Part shown: positions 36,986-48,638 of the stretch, in pieces | Position numbering within the stretch: the stretch's first letter is position 1 | Layout: each line of letters begins with the position of its first letter | Source: Anthonomus grandis grandis | Taxonomy: Eukaryota > Arthropoda > Insecta > Coleoptera > Curculionidae | NCBI RefSeq assembly: GCF_022605725.1 | Contig: NC_065564.1 | Coordinates: 7,728,698 to 7,792,697 of the forward strand | Direction: 5' to 3' | DNA: 64,000 nt | The notes under the pieces: generated by a model | What the model was told of the DNA's origin: nothing | What the model saw: only the letters and a program-made list of their open reading frames with translations | Database searches by the model: none | Program-made: the position numbers and the translations under genes

Positions 36986-38515
36986 TGAAGATTTTTTGCA
37001 AGTTTTTCGAACAATTTATAAAACGCAAATAATCTATTCACTTTTCTTAACCGAATGCTTTTTAAATGACTTTTATAGCTATACGAGCAAAAAAGTTGCA
37101 ATAAATTTTGTTAGACAGCACTCACAAACCCATTCGTCGGGTCCAACTTTTAAAGCTATTTCGAAAACTACAACTTTCTGAAAAAATTCATAGAAATATA
37201 AAATAAGCCCTTAACTTTTCTTAAGCGAATGCTTTTTAAATTACTTTCATAGCTTTATAAGCAAAAAAGTTACAGTAAATTTTGTTAGGTACAGTCCCAA
37301 ACTCATTCGTCGGGTCCAACTTTTGAAAATATTTCGAAAACTACACGTTTCTGAAAAAATTCATAGACACATAAAATAAGCTCCTAACTTTTCTTAAGCG
37401 AATGCTTTTTAAATTACCTTTATAGCTTTATAAGCAAAAAAGTGACAGTAAATTTTGTTAGGTAGCAGTCCCAAACTCATTCGTCGGGTCCAACTTTTAA
37501 AAATATTTCAAAAACTACACGTTTCTGAAAAAATTCATAGAAACATAAAATAAGCCCCTAACTTTTCTTAAGCGAATGCTTTTTAAATTATCTTTATAGC
37601 TTTATAAGCAAAAAAGTTACAGTAATTTTTGTTAGGTAGCAGTCACAAAGTCATTCGTCGGGTCCAACTTTTGAAGATATTTCGAAAACTATAAGTTTTT
37701 CAAAAATATCATAAGAACACAAAATAATCCATTAACTTTTCTTAAGCGGATGCTTTTTAAATTACCTTAATAGCTTTATAAGTATAAAAGTTACAGTAAA
37801 TTTTGTTAGACAGCACTCGCAAACTTAGTCGTCGGGTCCAACTTTTGAAAATAATTCAAAAACTACAAGTTTCTGAAAAAAATTATAAAAATATAAAATA
37901 ATCCCCTTATTTTTCTTAAGCGAATGCTTTTTAAATTACTTTTATAGCTTTATAAGTACAAAAGTTACAGTAAATTTTGTTAGACAGCACTCACAAACTC
38001 ATTCGTCGGGTCTAACTTTTGAAGATATTTCAAAAACTACACGTTTCTGAAAAAATTCATAGAAACATAAAATAAGCCCCTAACTTTTCTTAAGCGAATG
38101 CTTTTTAAATTACCTTTATAGCTTTATAAGCAAAAAAGTTACAGTAATTTTTGTTAGGTAGCAGTCACAAACTCATTCGTCGGGTCCAACTTTTGAAGAT
38201 ATTTCGAAAACTACACGTTTCTGAAAAAATTCATAGAAACATAAAATAAGCCACTAACTTTTCTTAAGCGAATGATTTTTAAATTACCCTTATAGCTTTA
38301 TAAGTACAAAAGTTACAGTAAATTTTGTTAGACAGCACTCACAAACTCATTCGTCGGGTCTAACTTTTGAAGATATTTCAAAAACTACAAATTTATCAAA
38401 AAATTCATAGAAACACAAAATAATGCATTTACTATTCTTAAGCGAATGCTTTTTAAAGTACTCTCAGAGCTATATGAGCAAAAAAGTTACAGCAAATTAT
38501 GTTAGGCAGCATTCA
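36986..38515 (+). repeat. Satellite E tandem array, first block (174-bp unit)
   Basis: The landmark cattcgtcggg falls at 37131, 37304, 37478, 37652 and so on, a 173-174-bp period. Most units contain cttaagcgaatgctttttaa and attcgtcgggtccaacttt. About nine units. Confidence 0.92.
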
Positions 38516-39120
38516 TTAGAGGCTTAGGGTTAAGAGTTAATGGTCGCGGAATTGAAGATTTTATTGATTTAAAAGCCAAAAGAAGAGAATAAAGAGTGTT
38601 ACAGAATCACAAAGAAAAAGTCAGAGAATAAAAAGACTTATAATTAAAGTAAGTCCCTGAGAAGACGGAGACGAAGACGAAGACGAAGAAGAAAGAGAAA
38701 AAGTAATTGAGAGGACGGACAAACTGAATTTCAAAATTATTAACAAATGTAAAATCCGACATTTTGTTTATTCCTGGCAATCACTATCAATTTAAATTTT
38801 ATTGATGCGTCGTAAAAAAAATTGATATCCCCATCTCTGTCTGACAGGTCATTCTTACCATAAGTTAGTCTTTATCAAACTCCTTACCAGGACAATGAGT
38901 AAGACAGACATATGATGGAAATCGTGTTTAAGACAGAGATCGATATATCTTTGTGACAGAAAATGACCTAAAATTGTGCTTTTTCGTACTAGAATATATT
39001 TGCATGTAACTCAGAAGCCACTTAAGATTTCTCGATGATTCTTTGACACGAAGGTGGGGTAATGCCTGAGGAATAATTTGACATACGAAACGTCATGTTC
39101 AAAAAAAGATTTAAGAAGAT
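38516..39120. repeat. Array linker with purine-rich tract, copy 1
   Basis: A non-E segment. Its first ~190 bp (attacagaatcacaaag-type phrase, aaaaagactta, gagaagacggagacgaagac) is homologous to 41,626-41,930. A GA-rich tract lies at about 38,658-38,703. A hammerhead-core-like motif lies at 39,066-39,094. The E array therefore expanded or duplicated together with its edge. Confidence 0.7.
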
Positions 39121-41625
39121 ATCGAACTTTTGGCTTAGACATTTCTTTAGCTTTATGACCGAAAAAGTTAGGAAGTAGTCACAAACTCGTTCGTCGGGTC
39201 CAACTTTTGAAAATATTTCGAAAACTACAAGTTTTTAAAAAATATCATAAAATCACAAAATAATTTATTGACTTTTCTTAAGCGAATGCTTTTTAAATTA
39301 CCTTCATAGCTTCATAAGCAAAAAAGTTACATCAAGTTTTGTTAGACATCAGTCACAAACTCAGTCGTCGGGTCCAACTTTTGAAGATATTTCAAAAACT
39401 ATAAATTTCTCAAAAAATTCATAGGAACACAAAATAATCCATTGACTTTTCTTAAGCGAATGCTTTTTAAATTACTTTAGTCGCCTCATGAGTACACAAG
39501 TTACAGTACATTTTGTTAGACAGCACTTACAAACTCATTCGTCGGCTCTAACTTTTGAAGATATTTCAAAAACTACAAATTTCTCAAAAAATTCATAAAA
39601 ACATAAAATATTGCCTTGACTTTTTTTAAGTGAATGCTTTTTAAATTACCTTAATAGCTTTATAAGCAAAAAAGTTACATCAAGTTTTGTTAGACATCAG
39701 TCACAAACTCAGTCGTCGGGTCCAACTTTTGAAGATATTTCAAAAACTACAAATTTCTCAAAAAATTTATAGGACCACAAAATAATCCATTGACTTTTCT
39801 TAAGCGAATGCTTTTTAAATTGCCTTTATAGCTTTAAAAGCAAAAAAGTTACACCAATTTTTGTTAGACATCAGTCACAAACTCATTCGTCGGGTCTAAC
39901 TTTTGAAGATATTTTGAAAACTACAAGTTTTTTAAAAATATCATAAAAATACAAAATAATCTATTAACTTTTTTTAAGCGAATGCTTTTTAAATTATCTT
40001 CATAGCTTTATAAGCAAAAAAGTTACATCAAGTTTTGTTAGACATCAGTCACAAACTCAGTCGTCGGGTCCAACTTTTGAAGATATTTCGAAAACTACAA
40101 ATTTCTCAAAAAATTCATAAGAACATAAAATACTGCCTCGACTTTTCTTAAGCGAATGCTTTTTAAATTATCGTAATAGCTTTATAAGTACAGAAGTTAC
40201 AGTAAATTTTGTTAAACAGCAGTCACAAACTCATTCGTCGGGTTTAACTTTTGAAGATATTTCGAAAACTACAAATTTCTCAAAAAATTCATAAGAACAT
40301 AAAATATTGCCTCGACTTTTCTTAAGGGAACGCTTTTTAAATTACCTTAATAGCTTTATAAGTACAAAAGTTACAGTAAATTTTGTTAAACAGCACTTGC
40401 AAACTCAGTCATCGGGTCTAACTTTTGAAGATATTTCGAAAACTACACGTTTTTGAAAAAATTCATAAATAGATAAAATATTGCCTTGACTTTTTTTAAG
40501 CAAATGCTTTTTAAATTACCTTAACAGCTTTATAAGTACAAAAGTTACAGTAAATTTTGTTAAACAGCACTTGCAAACTCAGTCATCGGGTTCAACTTTT
40601 GAAGATATTTCAAAAACTGCAAGTTTCTCAAAAAATTCATAGAAACATAAAATATTGCCTCGACTTTTCTTAAGCCAATGCTTTTTAAATTACCTTTATA
40701 GCTATATAAGTACAAAAGTTACAATAAATTTTGTTAGATAGCAGTCACAAACTCAGTCGTCGGGTCCAACTTTTGAAGATATTTCAAACACTACAAATTT
40801 CTCAAAAAATTCATAGGAACACAAAATAATCCATTGACTTTTCTTAAGCCAATGCTTTTTAAATTGCCTTTATAGCTTTAAAAGCAAAAAAGTTACACCA
40901 ATTTTTGTTAGACATCAGTCACAAACTCATTCGTCGGGTCTAACTTTTGAAGATATTTTGAAAACTACAAGTTTTTTAAAAATATCATAAAAGTACAAAA
41001 TAATATATTAACTTTTTTTAAGCGAATGCTTTTTAAATTATCTTCATAGCTTTATAAGCAAAAAAGTTACATCAAGTTTTGTTAGACATCAGTCACAAAC
41101 TCAGTCGTCGGGTCCAACTTTTGAAGATATTTCGAAAACTACAAATTTCTCAAAAAATTCATAAGAACATAAAATACTGCCTCGACTTTTCTTAAGCGAA
41201 TGCTTTTTAAATTATCGTAATAGCTTTATAAGCAAAAAAGTTACATCAAGTTTTGTTAGACATCAGTCACAAACTCAGTCGTCGGGTCTAACTTTTGAAG
41301 ATATTTCGAAAACTACAAATTTCTCAAAAAACTCATAAGAACATAAAATATTGCCTCGACTTTTCTTAAGGGAACGCTTTTTAAATTACCTTAATAGCTT
41401 TATAAGTACAAAAGTTACAGTAAATTTTGTTAAACAGCACTTGCAAACTCAGTCATCGGATCCAACTTTTGAAGATATTTCAAAAACTACATATTTCTCA
41501 AAAAATTCATGGAAACATAAAATATTGCCTTGAATTTTCTTAAGGGAACGCTTTTTAAATTACCTTCATAGCTTTATAAATAAAAAAGTTACAGTAAATT
41601 TTGTTAGGCAACAGTCATTAGGTTT
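39121..41625 (+). repeat. Satellite E tandem array, second block (1,044-bp higher-order unit)
   Basis: About 14 units of 174 bp. A private combination of variants starting near 40,061 recurs near 41,105, an offset of 1,044 bp (six monomers), so a hexamer was duplicated recently. It lies inside the receptor intron, downstream of the first coding exon. Confidence 0.9.
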
Positions 41626-41930
41626 ACCTTCAGGCTAGCAATACAGGTAATTGTCGCTCACTTGAAAACTTTACTTATTTAGAAGTTAAAAGAAGAGGAG
41701 GAGAAAAGAAGAATATTACAGAATCACAAAGGAAAGACAAAGTCAGAAAATAAAAAGACTTAAAAAGAAAATCAATTGAGTCTCTGGTAAGACGGAGATG
41801 AAGACAAAGACTAAGAAGAAGGAGAAAACTGAGACGAAAACGAAAATGAGAACAAATATGGAAACAAAGATAAAGACTAAACCGAATTCAAAATCACTAA
41901 CTCAATTTATTTCAATTAAATTTAATAAGA
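41626..41930. repeat. Array linker, copy 2
   Basis: Homologue of the start of the 38,516 linker, including gacggagatgaagacaaagac. A lysine/threonine-rich plus frame here is a by-product of the purine-rich tract. Confidence 0.65.
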
Positions 41931-42500
41931 GAGGGGTTTTCGTTAGGCTCTTTTTTAGGTCATCTCTTCTCATAAAGATTCAACTTTTATTCACGATAAC
42001 TAAAAAAGTATTTTAGGGATTTTTATGAGGTTTTCACTAAAAGTTGCAGCGCTTCTTAAGGAGTAATTTGGTATATAAAGAATTCTTGTAGCGAAAGTAC
42101 TTTTTGAGTTACGCTCAGATTTACCGGACATAGGCCTATGTGACACTTAATTTGGAAATACTAATTTCACACTATAGAGACACTTTTGAGTGTCACTCAA
42201 AAAATTTTTGAGGGTTTTAAATAAATTTTTAAAGGCATCAAAGGGGATCTCCAATGATCAATTTGCTGCATAAAACATAATTTTAGGTGCCGAATTGAAC
42301 AATCTAGAGCACTTTTGTTTAGGCTCTTATTTATACCATTTTTTCTCATAAAGTTCTAACTTCTATCCACGATAGCTCAAAAAGTATTTGAGGGATTTTC
42401 ATGAAATTTTCATTAAAATTTAACAAAATTCTCACAAAATAATTCGATACATTATAAGTTTCTGTACCCTAAATACTTCGAAAAAAAACACCAAAATCCC
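41931..42500. repeat. Two-copy diverged repeat beside the first coding exon
   Basis: The phrase tctcataaag...acgata...ctaaaaaagtatttt...gggattttt at about 41,967-42,020 recurs, diverged, at about 42,345-42,400, an offset near 378 bp. The minus-strand intron begins at 42,508 with the donor GTGAGT (42,508-42,503). Confidence 0.55.
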
Positions 42501-42508
42501 CAACTCAC

Positions 42509-42934
42509 CTCATGCATCACACTCCAAGTGTAACACACCGCCACCGGATACAAGGGCTTGTAATGGTTCCCGAGGGTGTACATATAAATCAACCAGGGTG
42601 CAGGGACCAACAGGGTGAACATATCGCACAAAGCCATCGACATCAGCACGATATTCGTGGGTGTCCTCATGTGTTTCCTGGATAACACCACCACGATCAA
42701 CGTATTGAACACCATGGTGATCACCAACAGGATGGGCATGAAGTATCCGTAAAGGGGAATGGCGTAGGAGATGGGCATCTCGTTGGTCACGTTGATGTAT
42801 CCAGAGTGAGTCACGGTGAGGTTCGAGGAGTAGTTCAGCTCGCATTGACTCAGTGAGGAGAAGGCGGAGCAGTTGTAGCTCACCTCCGAGTAGTCCGGGG
42901 AGAAGCTGGAGTTGAGTAAGTCCTGCTCTAACAT
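42509..42934 (-). CDS. SPR: SPR-type peptide GPCR, first coding exon (N-terminus, TM1, TM2)
   Basis: This exon encodes residues 1-142 of a sex peptide / myoinhibitory peptide receptor-type GPCR in the plasma membrane, a Gi/o-coupled family in insects from general knowledge. The extracellular N-terminus (1-58) has five N-glycosylation sequons (N8, N21, N34, N38, N48) and no signal peptide. TM1 spans about 61-85 (with GYFMPILL and FNTLIVVVLS). TM2 spans about 93-119 (TPTNIVLMSMALCDMFT), with the conserved Asp at 104, followed by PAPWLIYMYTLGNHYKPL. Cys134 fits the TM3-start disulphide cysteine. The start ATG has A at -3, and an in-frame TGA at 42,964-42,962 lies upstream within the same exon. 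The donor MHE|GTGAGT is phase 0 and joins the 25,271-25,468 exon; together they give 208 residues, about half a receptor. The rest was not found here. The frame running past 42,509 is intron read-through. Confidence 0.92.
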
Positions 42935-42971
42935 CTTGGTCAGAGGTTCATGCCCGATGGTTCAGTAGAAT
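42935..42971 (-). promoter_or_regulatory. 5' leader part of the first coding exon, with minimal uORF
   Basis: On the minus strand a pyrimidine-rich tract and TTTTCAG end at 42,972, a good acceptor, so a noncoding 5' exon should exist upstream. The leader contains a four-codon uORF, ATG AAC CTC TGA (42,951-42,940), ending five bases before the receptor ATG. Such a uORF could lower translation or require reinitiation. Confidence 0.7.
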
Positions 42972-43340
42972 CTGAAAAGAAGTCAAGCAGTGAGTCAAAT
43001 AATCGTCTAAAGAAAGAATGAGAGAGTCCAGAGGAAGCAACCCTCAAGTCCAACATAAGCTATAGTAAGGCTTAAAGACTTTACGGGGTCATTCTCCTCA
43101 TGAAAGACAAGGAGAGACTCTTTAAACCATTTAGGGCAAAGAAAAGGACATAAAACCGTCCGTTCACTGTCAGAGTCGAAAGCAGACTGAGGCACCTGAA
43201 CACGGTTCATGGTGGGGGAAGTCGGCGCAGTAGGTTTCGGTAGAAGGTGAAGGGAGGGAGAAGCGATGTGTAAGAGACAACGCGTTTCTGTCCTATAGAC
43301 GTCGTCAGAGTTTTTGCGTGTTGATTGATTTGCCATTTTT
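42972..43340 (-). other. GC-richer region upstream of the first coding exon
   Basis: Unique and clearly less AT-rich than its surroundings. It has a 109-codon minus frame (43,007-43,336) and pyrimidine tracts. The frame has no domain I recognise and cannot join the receptor in frame because of the TGA in the leader. It could be a 5' noncoding exon, a promoter or conserved intron. I could not choose a donor site with confidence. Confidence 0.4.
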
Positions 43341-45160
43341 TTATTTTACTGCTAATTAGGAAATCACCTGTAAATCACTGTTCTGACAGTTATTTCGAAG
43401 CTTTTATAATATTACATTTAAATCGGAAAAAAAATGGTTCTCTAACAATATTAGTATATAACAATAATAGCTGTAACTTTGTTACTATGTTAGCTAGGGC
43501 AGTGATTTAAATGGCGCTGGATTCAATAGAATTAGAGGTTCATTTTAGGTCTCTATAAATTTTTTGAGAAATTATTAGTTTTTGAGAAATTGGCCAAAAT
43601 AGTGTCGGACAGTTGGAAAAAAAATATTCTCTAACAAAATTGGCTGTATCTTTGTTATTATGTTAACTAGGGCAGTGATTTAAATGGCGCTGGATTTACT
43701 AGGATCAAAGGTTTATTTAAGGTCTCTATATATTTTTTCAGAAGTTATTAGATTTTGAGAAATTGACCAAAATGATGTCGGACAGTTGGAAAAAAAATTG
43801 TTCTCTAACAAACTTCGCTGTAACTTTGCTATTATGTTAGTTAGGATCATGTTTTAAATGGAGCTGGATTAAGGAATGTTAAGGGTTTATTTTATGTCTT
43901 AATAACTTTTTTGAGAAGTTATTAGTTTTTGAGAAATTGTCCAAAATGGTGTCGGACAGTTGGAAAAAAAATTGTTCTCTAACAAAATTAGCTGTATCTT
44001 TGTTACTATATTAGCTAGGGAGGTGCTTTAAATGGATCTGGATTAAGGAATATTAAGGGTTTATTTCAAATTCCTATAATTTTTTTGAGACGTTATTAGT
44101 TTTTGAGAAATTGCCCAAAATGGTGTCGGACAGTTAGAAAAAAAATTGTTCTCTAACAAACTTGGATGTAACTTTGCTATTATGTTAGTTAGGATCGTGT
44201 TTTAAACGAAGCTGAATTGACTAAAGTTAGAAGTTTATTTCATGTTTCTACAACTTTTTTGAGAAATTATTAGTTTTTGAGAAATTGGCCAAAATGGTGT
44301 CGGACAGTTGGAAAAAAAATTGTTCTGTAACAAAATTGGCTGTATCTTTGTTAATATGTTAACTAGGGCAGTGATTTAAATGATGCTGGATTTACTAGGG
44401 TTAAAGGTTCATTTTAGGTCTCTATACATTTTTTAGAAAGTTATTAGTTTTTGAGAAATTGCCCAAAATGATGTTGGACAGTTGGAAAAAAAATTGTTCT
44501 CTAACAAACTTGGCTGTAACTTTGCTATATATTAGTTAAGTTCATGTTTTAAACGAAACTAAATTGACTAAAATTAAAAGTTTATTTTATGTTTCTACAA
44601 TTTTTTTGAGAAGTTATTAGTTTTTGAGAAATTGCCCAAAATGGTGTTGGACAGTTGGAAAAAAATTATTCTCTAACAAAATTGGCTGTATCTTTGTTAT
44701 TATTTTAACAAGGGCAGTGATTTAAATGACGTTGGATTTACTAGGGTTAAAGGTTCATTTTAGGTCTCTATACATTTTTTCAGAAGTTATTAGATTTTGA
44801 GAAATTGCCCAAAATGTTGTCGGACAGTTGGAAAAAAAATTGTTCTCTAACAAACTTGGCTGTAACTTTGCTATTATGTTAGTTAAGATCGTGTTTTAAA
44901 CGAAACTAAATTGACTAAAATTAAAAGTTTATTTCATGTTTCTACAATTTTTTTGAGAAATTATTAGTTTTTGAGAAATTGGCCAAAATGGTGTCGGACA
45001 GTTGGAAAAAAAATGGTTCTCTAACAATATTAGCTGTAACTTTGGTATTATGTTAGCTAGGGAGGTGCTCTAAATAGAGCTAAATTAAGTAATGTTAAGG
45101 GTTTATTTTATGCCTCTATAATTTTTTTGAGAAGTTATTAGTTCTTAAGTAATTGCTCAA
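43341..45160 (-). repeat. Satellite F tandem array (174-bp unit, 348-bp dimer)
   Basis: The landmark tgtcggacag occurs at 43603, 43776, 43950, 44124 and 44298, a 173-174-bp period. Two unit types tend to alternate (a form with gggcagtgatttaaat and one with cgtgttttaaacgaa), giving ~348-bp dimers. The reverse complement of satellite E aligns along the whole F unit, so E and F look like diverged relatives. Strand is given relative to E. Confidence 0.85.
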
Positions 45161-45740
45161 AATTATATCGATGGGACAGCTGTACAAGTCTCTTTAATCG
45201 TGTCATTTTTGCAGCCGCCCAGGCGGGTTTTTTGGCATATCTTTAACCCGCTTAACAAACTTTTCCCTTAATTTTAGTAGTTTCACCCCTTTTAACCCCA
45301 TTTGCATGCAAATTTCTATAATCCGATGACATTATCGGCGTCAAATTGCATGATAGGGGAGGAACGTGTTATCATGCCAGCAATCGGATCAGATATTAAG
45401 GGTAATTAAGGGTGCCAAGATAGTAGTGAGCTTACACCCTATTGGATTTCGCTACTGAGAAGTCAATTATGGCAATGGGGGCATAATGGGAAACCGAGAT
45501 TTCCCGTATTTAAGGGGGATTTTTCATTTTTATCGGTCACAAAGCGAGTGGCCCTTATGCAGGTCTTTTACTGCCGTTTCCCGGCTAAGGAAAATTCAAG
45601 GACCACAGGTCCTCTCCCTTACTGGGAAATCGTAAATTTAAGGGTCGAAATGATGGACGTCTTCCTTTGATGTGTGGAAAAAGTTGAAAGGGGAGATTGG
45701 ACTTTGATATCAAAGGTTGCTGATGTCATTTTTTGAATCG
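45161..45740. other. Unique island upstream of the receptor gene
   Basis: Non-satellite sequence of fairly balanced base composition between arrays F and I. No frame or motif identifies it. Possible regulatory DNA for the receptor gene, by position only. Confidence 0.45.
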
Positions 45741-47702
45741 CGCAAGTATTGAATACATAATTTCTGCAAAAATAATGTTTTTCATCAATACAACCCTTAC
45801 CCCCCCCCCCCCACTCTCCCCAAACATTTTTTCAATGAGAAATTCTTTTGAAAAATCACTGTTTTTGTATAAAATATTTATTAGTATACATATATATAAT
45901 TATATCAAATTTAAATAAACAAATTGTGTTATTAGATTAGATATTAACGACCAAACCAGCTGTTATTCATGCGTATTATTTTGGAAAACAGTGATTTTTG
46001 AAAACAATTTCTTACTGGTATGTTGTGTGGGGTGGGTGGGGGGGGGGTAAGGGTAAGTTAATAAAAAACGTTTTTTTCTTGCAAAAAATAATTGCGTAAG
46101 AAAAAATATTTTATTGTATTAAATATTTAATATATATTTTCTCCAAAAATAATGTTTTTCATTAATACAACCCTTAACCCCCCACCCACCCCAATCATTT
46201 TTCCAGTAAAATATTCTTTAAAAAAAAAAAACCATTTTTCGTCCAAAATATCTAACCTAATAGCACTGTTTTTGTATTAAATACTTATTAATATACATAT
46301 ATATAATTATATTAAATTTAAATAAAGAAACTGTGTTATTAAATTAGATATTAACGACGAAACCAGCTGTTATTCATGGCTATTATTTTGGAAAACAGTG
46401 ATTTTTGAAAACAATTTCTTACTGGTAAGTTGTGTGGGGTGGGTGGGGGGGTAAGGGTAGGTTAATAAAAAACGTTTTTTTTTTTGCAAAAAATAATTGC
46501 GTAAGAAAAAATATTTTATTGTATTAAATATTTAATATATATTTTCTGCAAAAATAATGTTTTTCATTAACACAACCCTTACTTATCCCTCCCTCCACCC
46601 GCCCCAATCATTTTCCCAGTAAAATATTCTTTTAAAAAATCACCATTTTTCGTCCAAAATATCCAATCTAATAGCACTGTTTTTGTATTAAATATTTATT
46701 AATATACCTATATATAATTATATTAAATTTAAATAAACAAATTGTGTTATTAGATGAGATATTAACAACAAAACCAGCTGTTATTCATGCGTATTATTTT
46801 GGAAAACAATTATTTTTCAAAACAATTTCTTACTGGTAAGTTGTGTGGGGTGGGTGGGGGGGAGGGGTAAGGGTTATATTGATCAAAAACAGTTTTTTTT
46901 GCAGAAAATAATTGCGTAAGAAAAAAATGCAATTTTAAGAAGATCATAGGTAATAAAAAAATCAATTGTTTTTGTATGTATACTTTTATCACATAACCTT
47001 AAGGTTTTCGAGTAAAACGTATAAAAACCCTATTTTATTATATTAAATATATATTTTCTGCAAAAACATTGTTTTTTATCAAAACAACACTTACCCCCCT
47101 ACCCGCCCCAAACATTTTCCCAGTAAAAAATTCTTTTGAAAAATCACTGTATTTCGTCCAAAATATCCAATCTAATAGCACTGTTTTTGTATTAAATATT
47201 TATTATTATACATATATATAATTATATCAAGTTTAAATAAATAAACTGTGTTATTAGATTAGATTTTAACAACAAAACCAGCTGTTACTCATGGGTACTA
47301 TTTTGGAAAACAATGATTTTTGAAAACAATTTCTTACTGGTAAGTTGTATGGGGTGGGTGGGGGGGGTAAGGGTAGGATTAATGAAAAACATTTTTTTTG
47401 CAGAAAATAATTGCGTTAGAAAAAAACGACATTTTAAGATCATATGTAATAAAAAAATCAATAGTTTTTGTATCTATACTTTTATCATATAACCTTAGGG
47501 TTTTCGAGTAAAATGTGAAAAAACCCTATTATATTATATTAAATATTGAATATATATTTTCTGCAAAAACATTGCTTTTTATCAACACAACCCTTACCCC
47601 CCCACCCACCCCAAACATTTTCCCAGTAAAAAATTCTCTTGAAAAATCACTGTATTTCGCCTAAAATATCCAATTTAATAGCACTGTTCTTGTATGTTGT
47701 TA
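45741..47702 (+). repeat. Satellite I tandem array, first part
   Basis: Units carry a C-run segment (cccttac followed by C-runs and accc) and a G-run segment (ggtaagttgtgtggggtgggtgg). The first units are ~410 bp, later ones ~505 bp. The two segments and their flanks are approximate reverse complements, so each unit can fold. The array is interrupted by the element at 47,708. Confidence 0.9.
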
Positions 47703-48638
47703 ATGTACACTGTGTCCCATTTTGGATGAGACTGCAGGGTATCTCTGTCTTTTTTTAAGATAGAGCTTTGCGGTTTTCGCGACCCTGTATCACTTTTTTG
47801 TAAAACTTTTAAAGCCACAAACAGAAATATTCTAACTACTTTTGTTCCTGAAATACAGGGCGAAAACGAAAATGTTCACTTTTGGAGATGTTATTATTTC
47901 TCAGGCCCTGTATAAAATAGAATAAAAATGAAAACTGCTTATAATAGATATTTTTACATAAAAGTCAGTGGCGTATTTAATTTTTTTTCCCAATGCACTG
48001 TTTTTAAGATTGGGCACAAACTTGGTATTTTTTAAATGGAACACCCTGTATATTTTAACGTCAAATTTTTGCATTTTTTTTTCTGAATACATTGATGTAT
48101 CACAACCTAATCTTTGATAAATTTTAGCTCAAAGAATTAGAAAAATCCATATTTATGTTTATTTTTTTAATAGTAGGCCATGAATTCTTACACACATGCA
48201 TTTAATTATTACTTTTTTAAAACGCCATGTGATTTAAACCTGTTTATTAACAACTTAAATATAACTAAATAATAATAAAATTAATTAATTAATAACTTAA
48301 AATATTAATATAAACATAAAAATGTTAAAAATCTTAAAAACAGTGCATTAGAAAAAAAAATTAAATACGCCACTGACTTTTATGTAAAAATATCTATTAT
48401 AAGCAGTTTTCATTTTTATTCTATCTTATACAGGGCCTGAGATATAATAACATCTCCAAAAGTGAACATTTTCGTTTTCGCCCTGTATTTCAGGAGCAAA
48501 AGTAGTTAGAATATTTCTGTTTGTGGCTTTAAAAGTTTTACAAAAAAGTGATACAGGGTCGCGAAAACCGCAAAGCTCTATCTTAAAAAATGACAGAGAT
48601 ACCCTGCAGTCTCATCCAAAATGGGACACAGTGTACAT
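47703..48638. mobile_element. Long-TIR foldback element with TA target duplication
   Basis: The ends CACTGTGTCCC and GGGACACAGTG are perfect reverse complements next to TA (47,706-47,707 and 48,634-48,635); the palindrome extends to ATGTA on both sides. Each arm is about 310 bp and nearly complementary to the other (for example ccactgacttttatg and its complement). The loop is AT-rich with no transposase. This fits a non-autonomous Tc1/mariner-type element inserted into satellite I. Confidence 0.9.

Noticed and set aside
37131..41470. CENP-B-box-like reading of the conserved attcgtcgggtcc phrase in satellite E
   Set aside because: The TTCG and CGGG parts overlap instead of being separated as the CENP-B box requires.
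43007..43336. 109-codon minus frame just upstream of the receptor's first coding exon, considered as an extra N-terminal exon
   Set aside because: The leader of the next exon has an in-frame TGA before the receptor ATG, so it cannot extend the receptor. No recognisable protein. Kept only as a possible noncoding 5' region.
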